A DNA stretch of 64,000 bases, taken from Sclerurus mexicanus (lineage: Eukaryota > Chordata > Aves > Passeriformes > Furnariidae). The notes beneath the pieces were generated by a model. That model was not told the DNA's origin. It did not search any database and was given only the letters and a program-made list of their open reading frames with translations. The position numbers and the translations under genes were made by a program. The stretch lies in assembly GCA_013396755.1 (NCBI GenBank), contig VWZF01002534.1:1350764-1414763 (forward strand), read 5' to 3'. This document shows positions 37,001 to 46,775 of the stretch, one piece after another; the first letter of the stretch is position 1; each line of letters starts with the position of its first letter.

Positions 37001-39397
37001 AAGCTCATTTAACCCTCCCCACTGGGCATCATTCCAGGGCAGCAAAGAGGGGCGAGAAACGTGGACAACAAATGCCAATGGCAACATTCCCAGGGCAGAG
37101 ATCACCGTCCAGCCTCTCAGCAGGGACATCCAGGCTGCCACAGTGCTGGGAACAGAGATCCCTACACCAGGATTACAGGCTCCTCTGGCACAAAGCTCAC
37201 AATTACCCCCATCATTTGGGTCTGTGTACCTGGGGCCTGAAGCAGAGAGAAGTTCAGCGGAAGGAATGGAGGGGTTGGAGCTGGAGCTCGGCAGGTCCCA
37301 GCCACCAAACAAACATAAAAGCTCAGACTGGTCACCTGGGGTATTTTCAGCTTTAGACTCAGCCCCCAGTTGCCCCAGCTGAGCCCCCAGGGGAGATTTA
37401 GGACATAATCTATCAGTTCCCCCCCTGGAACCAGTGCTGTCGGGAAACCACGCTGCACTATGATGTGCTTTACTCCTCTGAAAAGCAAATTTCTCTGCCC
37501 ATTTTCCCTGGAGACACGTGGGTTTAGACCTTCCTCCCGCCTGAAATAACCCCTAGATTTTGGTGAGTCGCTGCCACAGGTTGCCCAGAGAAGCTGTGGC
37601 TGCCCCATCCCTGGAAGTGCCCAAGGCCAGGTTGGGCAGAGCTTGGAGCAACCTGGGCTAGGGGAAGGTGCCCCTGTCCATGGCAGGGGGTGGGATGGGG
37701 TGATCTTTGAGGTCCTTCCAACCCAAACTATTCTATGAGTCTACAACTGGCAAAATTCTGACAAAAAACCAGCCAAAATTCATGTGTAAGGTATCATACT
37801 GCTCTGACGTTTCTCAAGACTTCAGCTGAGACCAGGGTTTGCTGTAATATCCATAATTATTAATATCACAGCTCTGATTACACACAGTTACAGCTTTCAG
37901 CAGCAGAAAACATGATCTGTGCAGCCACTAAAGCAAAGAGTTGATCCCCAGTGACTGATTGTGGAGTTTGACCATCATTCACTCCTGTCAAATAAGCTCC
38001 TGGAGAAACCCAGAAACCAAATTTACGGAAGAAGCAATACTTTAAAATTAAGAACCTCTTAAGTCTAGGCTAAGCTTGACTTAGAACTGAAAATCCCTCC
38101 AAGCTAGTGAGACTTCGCATGGTCATTTGGGGTGCAGATCCAGGCTGCTGATGGGCTATACCTGTGCAAATACGTGCTAACCCATAGAGCTCCTTGAAAG
38201 AAGAGAACAAAGTCCAGGCTCTTTTAGATTCCTCTGGGATTTCATATCCATTATTCAGGGTGAACTCCCAGTCAGTGTGCGCTGCTAAATTCTGGCATTA
38301 ACACAACGGGAGAAACACAGATTTGCAGCAACAATTGGCAGAGCCACACCAAGAGGAAGGCAGGTTTCACACAAAGCTGGCAACTGTCTCACACACAGCG
38401 AGTGAAACAAATGCACTACTCATTACTGCTGAGAGGTGCTTAATATAAACGTGAATGAACTATTTCTGGGCCTGACTTCTTAGAAATAGCCACAGGGTTT
38501 CTGAGCAATCACACATTCCGTGGCAAGTAGAGAGACAAGGCTGAATTCAGGGTCAGTGTTCCCTCAAGATTTCCTCCTAAACGTGTGTCAAAGTGAGGAA
38601 GTGCAGATCACCCCTCAAGCTGAGCTTGCACAGAATTCCTAATCTTCCACTATATTAACCTGTTGCCAACAGTTATTAGAAATTAAAGGGTTTCTTATTT
38701 TCATCTCCACGCCCAGGAGAATTACACATGTAAATTCTCACGTGAATAGGAAATATGAAAGGTGCACAAAATTCTAGAGAAGTGACTGGAGGGAAGAACT
38801 TCATTCTTTTAGTGCTGATGAATTTAAGAAAGGTTTTCACACCATTATTGCAAGCAAAACGTGCACATTGTCCTTCATGGCTGCAGCTGGTACTGCCTTC
38901 CCACAGGTGCAAAATCCTACTAAAACGGGGACCTCCAAGTGGCCAGCTTTTTGAATTCACATGTTTCTTTGGATGGTTATTACTGTAAATATGAAGAGCA
39001 GCAGCCATCACAGAGTATTGAAGACCTGAGTTTAAAGGGCTGAGGAGAGGAAAGGACAGCTGCTTTAAAAGTAAAGTTATTTTCCACTTAGTGAGAAGTT
39101 TGCTCCAAAGCAGAAAGCAGAACTCCCTCTGCCTCTGCTTCACTGAGTGAAAGGACATACAAATGGATTTAGGACCTTGAGAGCAAAAAACATTCCACTT
39201 TTCAGGCCAACTAATACACTCAAACTTTAGATTTTATTCTTGATGTTACACTAAATAACAAAAGTCTGAGAACCAACCATGTGCCTTACCTTGTGGTAGC
39301 ATCTGAAGTAAGCAGCTCGTTCATCTGAGAACTTCTCCAGCCTCTTTGGCCCTTTGCTTGAAGCTTTTTTGAATACTAACCAGCATCTCTGGTAAAT
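21989..39397 (-). CDS. DOK5: DOK5, docking protein 5 (exons 2-8; exon 1 not visible)
   Basis: This is an adaptor protein of the DOK4/5/6 subgroup. Family knowledge: it is recruited through its PTB domain to phosphotyrosine sites on receptor tyrosine kinases such as RET, Trk and insulin receptors at the inner plasma membrane, and promotes MAPK signalling. Seven exons on the minus strand join in phase: 39397-39290, 31578-31464, 31362-31243, 30536-30347, 29086-28951, 25131-25011 and 22056-21989. They give 285 residues. With the usual 22-residue first exon the protein would be 307, close to the roughly 306 I recall for mammals. The order is PH domain (exons 1-4, about residues 8-110), IRS-type PTB domain (end of exon 4 to exon 6, about 132-235) and a short tail (exons 7-8). 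DOK5 is preferred over DOK4 and DOK6 because of IYQRCWLVFKKASSKGPKRL in exon 2 and the DVSSP tail. The gene spans about 32 kb if exon 1 is in the assembly gap, which is compact for this gene. Confidence 0.95.
22368..22705 (-). mobile_element. CR1 retroposon fragment in DOK5 intron 7
   Basis: The reverse complement carries the CR1 3' region: GGTTGCCCAGAGAAGCTGTG-like text (here CCACAGCTTCTCTGCCCAAC on plus), the CCTGCCCACCCTCCCAGGGG block and the CTTCTCTTCTCCAGGCTGAA block. The final part with the terminal short repeats is missing. It has the same orientation as DOK5 and lies about 310 bases upstream of exon 8. Confidence 0.93.
23485..23612 (+). mobile_element. CR1 retroposon 3' end in DOK5 intron 7
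   Basis: The plus strand reads AGAGCACCCTGGGCTAGCGG, then GGTGCCCCTGTCCATGGCAG, TCTTTCCAATCCAGGTTGTT and ends in ATTCTATGATTTCTATGAT, the short terminal repeats typical of CR1. Only about 130 bases remain. It is antisense to DOK5. Confidence 0.92.
25011..25131 (-). CDS. DOK5: DOK5 exon 7 (C-terminal tail)
   Basis: The exon has 121 bases: 40 codons plus one base. The acceptor is ATCCCTTGCAG before CTGCAGATG; the donor is CTGCAAG|GTAAGG. It encodes LQMKLSERAVSLSAMV, then PLPRSAYWQHITRQHSTG and QLYSLQ. PRSAYW-HIT is shared by all DOK4/5/6 tails. A second in-frame AG lies six bases inside the exon, at CTGCAG, so a form lacking the two residues LQ is possible. The reading frame also stays open well into both flanking introns, as described in the findings. 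Confidence 0.96.
25132..28950 (-). other. DOK5 intron 6
   Basis: The intron is 3.8 kb, from donor GTATGG to acceptor CCTTGCAG. It contains a 16-base exact direct repeat (25254-25269 and 25285-25300) and a 19-base direct repeat with internal dyad symmetry (28492-28510 and 28520-28538). No exon or mobile element was recognised. Confidence 0.92.
28951..29086 (-). CDS. DOK5: DOK5 exon 6 (end of PTB domain)
   Basis: The exon has 136 bases: one base completing Arg plus 45 codons, ending in phase 0. The acceptor is CTTTGGCAG before GATGTG; the donor is TTCCATG|GTATGG. It encodes MCDTGEGLFIFQTRDGEA, then [20 protein letters not shown] and QSVKNSM. GEGLFIFQT is a standard PTB strand, and [17 protein letters not shown] is the long C-terminal helix that caps the peptide groove. 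The boundary after KNSM agrees with DOK5, where exon 7 continues with LQMK. Confidence 0.96.
29087..30346 (-). other. DOK5 intron 5
   Basis: The intron is 1260 bases, from donor GTAGGT to acceptor TTGGCAG. It has a poly-A run near 29869-29879 and T-rich runs near 30198-30237. No other features were seen. Confidence 0.92.
30347..30536 (-). CDS. DOK5: DOK5 exon 5 (core of PTB domain)
   Basis: This is the largest visible exon: 190 bases, entering with two bases and leaving with two. The acceptor is TTTTTCTCCCAG before AGAGATTC; the donor is GCAGGGAG|GTAGGT. It encodes RFNVYLMPSPNLDVHGEC, then TLQITFENICLWDIQNP, RVKLVSWPLSALRRYGRD and PSWFTFEAG. The LRRYGRD stretch contains the paired arginines that, in Dok-family PTB domains, line the phosphotyrosine pocket, so binding to NPxpY motifs is expected to be intact. 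The flanking residues differ a little from the mammalian form I recall, mostly conservatively. Confidence 0.97.
30537..31242 (-). other. DOK5 intron 4
   Basis: The intron is 706 bases, from donor GTAGGT to acceptor CTCCCAG. It contains short A-rich and C-rich runs near 31070-31120 and nothing recognisable as a gene or mobile element. Confidence 0.92.
31243..31362 (-). CDS. DOK5: DOK5 exon 4 (PH C-terminal helix, linker, start of PTB)
   Basis: The exon has 120 bases, with two bases completing a Glu codon from exon 3 and one base passed to exon 5. The acceptor is ATTTATACAG before AACTTGAG; the donor is GCAGAGTG|GTAGGT. It encodes ELEADEWCKVLQMECLGTR, then INDISLGEPDLLASGVE and REQS. The tryptophan in DEWCKVL is the near-invariant Trp of the PH-domain C-terminal helix. 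The NDISLGEPDLLA segment is the conserved linker between PH and PTB domains in DOK4/5/6. Only 101 bases separate this exon from exon 3. Confidence 0.96.
31363..31463 (-). other. DOK5 intron 3, very short
   Basis: The intron is 101 bases, AT-rich, between the exon 3 donor GTGGGT and the exon 4 acceptor ATACAG. It is too short to hold anything besides splice signals. Confidence 0.93.
31464..31578 (-). CDS. DOK5: DOK5 exon 3 (PH domain, middle)
   Basis: The exon has 115 bases: 38 codons plus one base. The acceptor is GCTTTTTCAG before GTC ACA GAG; the donor is GAGTCAG|GTGGGT, with GTG rather than GTA. It encodes VTELNNVKNVLRMPKSTKK, then HAVGIYFSDDTSKTFACES. These are the later PH-domain strands that precede the C-terminal helix. 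Compared with the mammalian sequence I remember, I see small conservative changes: LRM for ARL, V for I and S for N. The first base of the next codon, G, is carried over to exon 4. Confidence 0.96.
34446..34575 (-). mobile_element. CR1 fragment (internal 3' region) in DOK5 intron 2
   Basis: The plus strand reads CTCTCCAGCAGCTGCACGTC, CCCCAGAGCTGGAGGCAGCT, GGGTCTCACCTGAGCAGAGG and CACCTCCCTCGATCTGCTC. This is the complement of the CR1 segment that lies 5' of the common truncated 3' ends. A 22-base direct repeat abuts it on the left (34395-34416 and 34424-34445). Confidence 0.8.
34594..34618. repeat. AAAT microsatellite
   Basis: A short run of AAATATAAATAAATAAATAA type directly beyond the CR1 fragment at 34446-34575. 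It is a simple repeat, possibly grown from an A-rich tail. Confidence 0.8.
34960..35400. promoter_or_regulatory. Candidate conserved element in DOK5 intron 2
   Basis: A non-repetitive stretch with retained CpGs (AACAGCGAGTTATTAGC, CATACTCGAAACAC, GCTACCGATACAG, CCCCTCGAGGAACTGGCG) among AT-rich homeodomain-type cores. It lies about 3.4 kb beyond exon 3 toward exon 2. Enhancer function is an inference from base texture alone. Confidence 0.28.
37568..37743 (+). mobile_element. CR1 retroposon 3' fragment in DOK5 intron 2
   Basis: The plus strand reads GCCACAGGTTGCCCAGAGAA, CTGTGGCTGCCCCATCCCTG, GCCCCTGTCCATGGCAGGGG, AGGTCCTTCCAACCCAAACT and ends ATTCTATGAGTCTA, a near-complete CR1 3' end of about 175 bases, antisense to DOK5. 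Confidence 0.95.
39290..39397 (-). CDS. DOK5: DOK5 exon 2 (PH domain, N-terminal strands)
   Basis: The exon has 108 bases, is phase 0 at both ends and encodes 36 residues, predicted 23-58. The acceptor is a pyrimidine-rich tract ending TGCTTCCAG before ATT TAC CAG; the donor is CACAAG|GTAAGG. The residues read IYQRCWLVFKKASS, then GPKRLEKFSDERAAYF and RCYHK, the beta-strand core of a Dok-type PH domain. As I recall the mammalian protein, this exon matches DOK5 residue for residue, whereas DOK6 and DOK4 differ at several of these positions. Because the exon opens at phase 0, exon 1 must end on a complete codon. Confidence 0.97.
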
Positions 39398-41737
39398 CTG
39401 GAAGCACAGGAGAGTAAACTTGGCATCTTCAGTGGCTTGAATATCACCAATATGCACATAGAAGTTAAAACTCATAAATCAGCTGTTGCTCTGGAGCTAC
39501 AACGAATGACTCTCAAGAGTTTAGAGAAAACATAAAACATAAATGGGTGGTTACATCCTGTTCCTTTGGAATTAAAATACAACCAGAAATTCTTAGCAAG
39601 GTGCTTGGAAGGCAGAGCTGTGATTATGCTTGCAAATGAATGCAGGGCTTTCTAGGAAGCAGTCACACATTCTTCCCTGTGCATTTGTTCCTGCTTCCTG
39701 TCCTTGATGCCTCAGGCAGATGCGAGGAAAACTTGAGCAGACAGGTAGGGATGGACCTGCCATGTGCAGGCATGAGAGGTGACACTCCAAGCGCACATTC
39801 CATGGATGAGGGGAACTGAGGATCCATAAGGGAGAAGGAACTGAATTACTGGCAATGGAGAAGGCAGATCATTGAACCGCAGAACCCAGGACCTTTCTGA
39901 CAACTGAATTTTGCTTCCAGGGACTGGCTGAATTTAAATTCATTTGGGGCAGAGTCTGTCTGTTCAGAGTGGTTGGAAAAACACCTTTCCATCTACAGCA
40001 TTAAGACACTTCATCTCTTCAATTTCTGTCACCATTTCTTGCAATCTTCCCACCCTTTCTTTTAACTGGGCTGCACTTTCTTACCATCCCCTTGCATTCA
40101 AACCATGGCTCTCAGCTTTGCTAACATGCTGCCTCTATAGAAGGAAAGAATTGCAAGCCTTGCCAACTGTTCACAGCCCACACTTAATCAGTAATTCCAA
40201 AGTAACACCTGGTAAGTTAGAAATAAATCAAAACTGCCACCAAAAATCAGTGTGTTTTCAAAGAAAATGATCAGACCAGCCATTATCAAGCAGTTCCAGC
40301 CCGAATTCACCGCAGGGGTAAGTGGTGAGACCTCTCCACACATCTCACTGCCCCAGCAGGTAAATAACAGGCCAGGCAATTCACCCTCTGAACAACAGAT
40401 GGGTCCTAATCAATGTACTCAGCACAGAACCATTCTGTTCACAAAAAGCAGCTGTAACTGCATTCCTGTCCCCAGAAAGGGTTGTGAGCTGGCTCCAGCT
40501 GTGCTCCCTTCCCCAGGGTGCGGCTCTTTCTCCAGCTGTGCCACCCTGTCTCACGGTGGGCACTCACACTCCCACCCCCGTTGGCTGCAGGGGCATTCAG
40601 CACACGGACAGGCTGCCCCCGTGCCAGGCACCAGCTGAACCTGTCAAGACCTTCTTGCGATTTTCCAGCTTGTTGGCCACTCCACCCGTTCTGTTTCACG
40701 CAAGGGCGTGAATGGAACTGTTCAAAAACGCCTGGACGCTGACCACAACGACAGCTTACCCCAACAGCACAATTCGGATGTGCACCTTCTTCTTCTGGAA
40801 GAGACTTGCTACATTTTCCTGCTGAGAATTTGCTTTGCTGGGCTCACATCATCTCGACTGAAAACTGAAACTCTCCAGCATCTACCCAGGAGCAGTCAGT
40901 GCACAGAAGAGAGGATGCTGTGCCCCAGACAGGGAGCTCATCACAACCCTCTCAGTAGCTACAAACGAGGTCCTTGATGCCACCACGGTCTAGCAGGTGG
41001 CTGAGACTTGTCAGTGTTTCCTCAAGCTGAAGACAGCACCTGCACTGTTTATGTTGCTACAGCTGTTTGACAGCAGCAACAAGAACCAGCCCCAAATGCT
41101 CTTAGGTGCCTTTTCCGTCATGAATACTGAGCTCACTTATCCCTCAAATCAACATTTTCACTACTACTCCATGAATAGGAATTAGTTGAAAGCAGTGCTG
41201 TAATTACTTCCACTGCAAACACTGGGGCTGACGGTGATTAGATAATCCAAACAGCAACTGGGGATCTGATGTGCTGAGAGACAACAGCAGGAGCTGTCAT
41301 TTACATAACACCTCAAACTCACCACGTTTTCCCCAGGAGATCTCCTCAGAAAGTCTAACTCAGGATTGAATTCAAGTATCAAAAATTAGCATGTACTCCC
41401 CATGGTCTCTCCTGAAAATTCCAGCTTTTCACAGAGCAGGAAATAATGGAAAACTCGAGGGAAATAATGTGACAGTTTATGAAGGGCATCACCCCAAACC
41501 CAGAGAGGTGATCCAATATCCATGTCCAAGGTCATGCCAAGACAGTTTATTTTGGGCTCCAGGGATCATCTGCTCTAAATCATTGCCACAACTGAAGTCA
41601 CAGAAGTGACTTCAAAGGAATGATGCAAGCTGAGTATCTGGATTCCTGCCCCTCATTCCCATGTTCCTCCTGGTGCTGGAAAGGTACTGTGCAGCCAAGG
41701 AGCTACTGACCTCAGCTGGAAGTGGTCAGCATGGAGC

Positions 41738-41890
41738 CACGGAATGGTTTGGGTTGGAAGGGACCTTAAAGAGCACCCAGTTCCACCCCGTGCCATGGGC
41801 AGGGACACCTTGCACCAGACCAGGCTGATCACAGCCCTGTCCAGCCTGGCCTTGGACACTTCCAGAAGTGGCATCCGGCTGAGCAAAGGG
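41738..41890 (-). mobile_element. CR1 retroposon 3' fragment
   Basis: The plus strand carries the reverse complement of a CR1 end: GGAATGGTTTGGGTTGGAAG, GGACCTTAAAGAGCACCCAG, GTGCCATGGGCAGGGACACC and CCTGTCCAGCCTGGCCTTGG. It is a 5'-truncated copy in probable intron 1, in the same sense as DOK5. Confidence 0.93.
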
Positions 41891-44800
41891 GAAACATTTC
41901 TTCTGACTTTCTGAGCCTCGTTGTTCAGTTGGGGTTTGAGAATATTCTCATGCAGACAGGGAAACTGAAACCAGAGTCTGGGTGCCCTACGTGACGACCC
42001 AAACCCTGGAGTGTCCTGGGAACAGGGGTGGGGAGGGAGACCTGTCAGTCCTCACCACCTCCCAGCTGAGTAGAAGAGCAAGTTCACCAAGAGCCGGATT
42101 CCTGAGTGCCTAAAATGTCCTTCTTCATATATGAAGCATAAATTATTACACACAAAACATTTGACTTTAGAAACTAAAATCTGCATTTCAGTCCAGAGCA
42201 AGTTCAGCCCACACCTCAACAGTTTTCTTCAGGAACTGATCTAAAAAAGCATCTGGAAGTAGCCAAATATTTAGAAATTGGATGGGGGGAGGCTATTTTT
42301 CAGATTTTGAGGCAGGGGGTTTGAAAGTGGCTGTTTTTAAAAACTAATATGTGTGGCTTCCAGAGCAAAACAAACCTCTTTTACATCGGAACCAAACAAC
42401 CGCTTATTTGTTTGTTATTTAAGAGGGATCTAGAGGTCACAAACAGCAGCACAAAGTCTCATCCTGGCAAATTTCTCCTCTGTGAATGGGAGAACCTTCA
42501 GGGAAAGCTGCCCTGTTTTATTCAAGTGTTGTGGTTTTCTGCACTTTGCCCTAAAACAAAGAATTCCAATGAGCTGCGTTTACAGGGACACTGAACTTGC
42601 TGTCAGATAAACACAAACTCTGCTTTTTCAAAAGCTGTAGCTACAAGTTCTCTCATGCAGCTTGGGATGCCTTCCAGAAACCCTGGGCTAGTGCCAGGAG
42701 CTCTTTTGTGGCTCTGATAAGCTCTAGAAACAGATAATCCAGCAAAGGCACAGCACAAGAGCCCGAGAAGCTTCAGAATCTCTTCTGAACTTGGACTTAT
42801 TCTTTTTTGGAGGCAAAAAACGCTGCCACTTCCCCCAAGGCTGGTAGGAAGTTCTCCCACTGAAGGACCTCGGCTGCACATGGACAATTAGTTGAGCATT
42901 TTGTTGGGAGTCTCCACACAGAGAAAAGGTTATAATTCTGGGCTGTGTAAGGCCATTAGAGACGAGCCCTTCCAAAAGAAGAGCCAAGGAGCACCTACAG
43001 CAGAAACCTTCTCTCGCCAGTGACAGCTTAAAAAAAAAAGCCAGGCTGGAGCTCAGGATCCAATTTGGTTCCTTGAACATCTGCTAAGCTTTCTATGGGC
43101 ACAGTTAATTCCAGGCATGAAACTGGATAGGAGAAAATCAGCCTAGGACTGTAATGAGGAACAAAAAACAGTAAAGGCTTCAGCGCAGACTAAGGGCTGA
43201 CTCTGAGCAGCCAGCTCACACTGACAGCAGCTGGATGTGCAGCTGGATGTGTCCTGCTGGGTCAGGCCATCAGCACAAATCCTGGGAATCAACACCATTA
43301 ATATCCTGTCAGAATTAGGGAGCTGCGAAATAATTTACGATGCCCACGATGAATCATGGCTTGGGATTCTTCTTATTTTTTTTTGTCACTAAATATCTGA
43401 CTTGGATACTTTAATTACACAGGCTGTAAGGGGGGAATGGCATTGCTACAGCTCATTAACACTTCGAAGAGCTCACTAATTAGTCCATCAGATGGAAGGG
43501 GCTGCAGAGCACACCCAGTAACCCTGGGTAACAGCAGCTCACGGCCCTGACAAGGGCACAGCTCACCTGCCAAAGCCTTGGCAGTGGGATGCTCTCCTCA
43601 GAGGGCACAGGTGGCACTTGCTCCATGCGTGGAGATGAACTGTACTTGCTCCCAAACTCCCAGCAACTGCCTTTCACCCCCTCTCAGAGCACACAACCAT
43701 TGGTGGGAGCTGTATTTCCGAGCGGGACTTGGAACTCTGAGCCTACACATAAGCACACCAAGAAAAAGGTAGGAAACGCACATGAGTTAAGCCTTTATCC
43801 CTGCAGAGTAATTCCTTCAACAGCAAGCTGCCAGCATCCAAAGCCAGCCACGGGAGAAGGGCTTTAGTTCCTCCACCCTTGAGCAGTTCAGCTGTACCTG
43901 TTGCCACCTGCCCACCTGCAAAATTCGGTTAATGATGCTTCTTATGTTCTGCTTGGAGAGCCCCCAACTTGCCCCTGCAAGCCCCTGACCAACAGATGGG
44001 GAGAACTGCCCGGTCTGACCTGCTGGCACTCTTTGCCACTCACCAATTAATTCCCCTGCAAGCCTCAGAAACAGCACAGGCTTTTCTGCCCCAAACTCAA
44101 CACGTGCCATCCCTTCGGACACCTCAAGTCTCGAGGTTAGCCCATTGTACTGTCTCAGCACGAGGTAAACTGATCTCGTTCCTTCCACATTGTCCTTTCA
44201 ATCCTGACGTCAAAGCCACACGGTCCCAGGTCATTCCCTCAGCTGCTCTGGAGCTCAGATCAGCTTTAAAATCCAAGGGAATCTGCATGAAAGAGCAAAC
44301 AGTGCTTGCCGTGAGTCACTGCAAGCTGGACTGCACCAAAACACGGCGCTTTGTGCAGAGCGACAGACTTCCAGCCCATTAAATCCTGGACACAAGCTCT
44401 TCGTCACTGCCTTGCAGGACCACGGCAATGACTGAAGTCATCGGCCCGAGCAGATCCCGCAGGGCCTGGGACCAGCAGGCAGAGCCCATCCTGGGCTGCA
44501 ACTGATGATCCTGCATGGAAAAGCAGGATCTGCCACAAGTTTAAAGCTACTACCGACCAGACGAAAACACGTCACCAGTTTGTCCAGGATTTTCAACCCA
44601 AAACCCAGTCAGTTCCCCAGGAAAGGTGCACCTGAGGCTGGGGGAAGGGATTGTTTGTTTATTGTTTTTTTCCCATTTGTTTCAAGTTGGGGGTGGAGGG
44701 ACTAATATTGACTTGAAGAAACACATTAAAATGAGGATTCTAGAGCCAACATTTCCCTGGTGGACTTCAGCTTCCCACTGGCTCTTGCAGTCCTCTTGCA

Positions 44801-46749
44801 TTTGCTCGGGCTAATCTCCACATTAGTCCAAACGCACAAACCCAGCTCAAATTAATTTCTCCTGTCCCAGCTGCGCAGCACAAATTAAAGGGAGAGTTCA
44901 AGAGTTCACGCACATTTAAGCGGACACCATCCTCAAGGAAGCTACATTAAAAATGTCTGTAAAAGCACTGTCTTAATTTGCACTACTTCATTTAGCAGAG
45001 AATAGCCACTTATATCTGACCACAAGCACCGTGCCAAGAGCCTGCCACTCAATGGGATGCATTAATTCAGAACAATCAGCTAACATCCATCCTCACCCTG
45101 TGCAGACATTACTGAGAGCATTACGAGGAAATTTTCCTTTGCCAACCACAGGGCACTGATAGCTCCCCAGACAAACATTACTTGGTGAGTAAAGGGACAA
45201 TTTAACCTCCTACATTATTGTTATTGGGGAAAAATAGCACTGCTTTTACCCTATTGATCTTCTGAATTGAAACAAGTTACATTATTTTCAGTAAAGAAAA
45301 GAAAAACACTATTCATTCCAATAGCTTGAACTTCCACTGGTATTTCTGACAGCACTTGATGAAGTCAGGCAAAAAGATAATAGGAACAGTCCATCATCTT
45401 CCATGGTGTACCTAAAACCACACAAACATCAAATTAAGATGTCAGCCTCAAATTAAGATGTCAGTCTCAAGAGCAGACCTTGCATCTGTTCCTTCCTTTC
45501 AAGTGTTTCCACAAACACTGCAAAATGTTAATTTGTCACTGATGCAACTCCAGGGCTATGGCCACATCCACCAGCAGGAGAATTACCTTCACATCGTGAA
45601 ATAAACTGATGATGAAGAGGCACCAAAATCACCAAAGACTACATTTCACCTGTTTATAATTGGGTTTTCTTTTTCTTTCACTGCCTTTACAATCATTCCT
45701 GATGCACCCTGCTCCATGAAGAGCTGCTGCAGTCACCTCCAGGAACCCACAACCAGCAGACCAGGGAAGTGTTTGAGATAAGAGCAGGAGAAAAAGGGTG
45801 TTCTGGTCAGGGTTGCATTAAACTTGTTAAAATAAAATACCTTTAGAACAAGATAGCAAATGGATAAGAACCGCTTGTTTACTAGTTAATCCAGTTTAGG
45901 AAAAAAAAGGCAAACTTGGAATGTCATTGTTTTGCTTCACAAACTAAGCTCATCTTCCAAAGAAGAACATGGAAGGTAATTTATCAGAAAACATATGCTG
46001 GAAAGCAGAAGAAAAGTTGCTTCTGCTCCTAAAATGGGCAACCATCAGAACAGGAACTTCAGACTCCAAATCCTGATCTGCGTAACATCTTGGAGAAAAA
46101 CAGGAATAATTCTTAGGTTTGTTCTTTGGGCATTGTAGAGGGTTTTTTTAGAACCAAATTAGGACCTTTGCTTCTCCGTCCTGTTTCCACAAGGCAAAAA
46201 TCAGAATACCTTAAGAGAAGAAACAAAATGTGATTCCACCGTGGCTCCTTGTAACTCAGCCAGAGCAGTGCTGAGCATCCTGGTCCTCCAGTGTGCCCAG
46301 ATGACAAGCACTGCTCACCTTCCTCCACCTCAACCTCTTGGCTTCAGTTCCAGAGGTAACCCCATAAATACCCCTGCTGACCTGGACTGAGATCCCACCA
46401 GCAGAGGGAATCCAAAGGGGACTTGCTCATGGCCCCAGTGGCAGTAACCACGTGGAGCTGCATTAGGCTTGAATAACATGTACTGCTTATTCTTCCCCTT
46501 ACCAGCTCAAGGATAAAGCTCAGACTTTCCAAGCACTGTTCTGGATCCTATCCCTGCTGCCTCTGACAAGTTCCAAGCAGTAAGAAATCTTAATATCTGT
46601 GAATATGTTCCAACACCTTATTTAACAGCTTGCTAAAATTATGAATTTCCAGTGGGCTTAATATCTCGCAGGTTGAAGTTGGTGCATGAGAAATCTGTTC
46701 AGTTTTGCTCTGTCTCGAGGCTTTCACACCGAAAGGAGCTGCATAGGTG

Positions 46750-46775
46750 TTAATAAAACACAAGAGTTTTATTAA
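46750..46775. repeat. Perfect 10-bp inverted repeat
   Basis: TTAATAAAAC and GTTTTATTAA are exact reverse complements separated by the six bases ACAAGA. Both arms contain AATAAA-like text. No gene boundary is known here, so function is not claimed. Confidence 0.8.

Larger units (their letters stand above)
31579..39289 (-). other. DOK5 intron 2
   Basis: This 7.7-kb intron is bounded by the exon 2 donor (GTAAGG) and the exon 3 acceptor (TTTTTCAG). It contains two CR1 fragments (34446-34575 antisense to plus, 37568-37743 on plus), a 22-base direct repeat next to the first, an (AAAT)-type run near 34594-34618, and two non-repetitive blocks that look like candidate conserved elements (34960-35400 and 36060-36200). 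No further exons were seen. Confidence 0.85.

Noticed and set aside
21989..39397. Identity as DOK4 or DOK6 instead of DOK5
   Set aside because: The exon 2 text IYQRCWLVFKKASSKGPKRL, the QSVKNSM-LQMK junction and the short DVSSP tail fit DOK5. As I recall them, DOK4 and DOK6 differ at these places and have longer tails.
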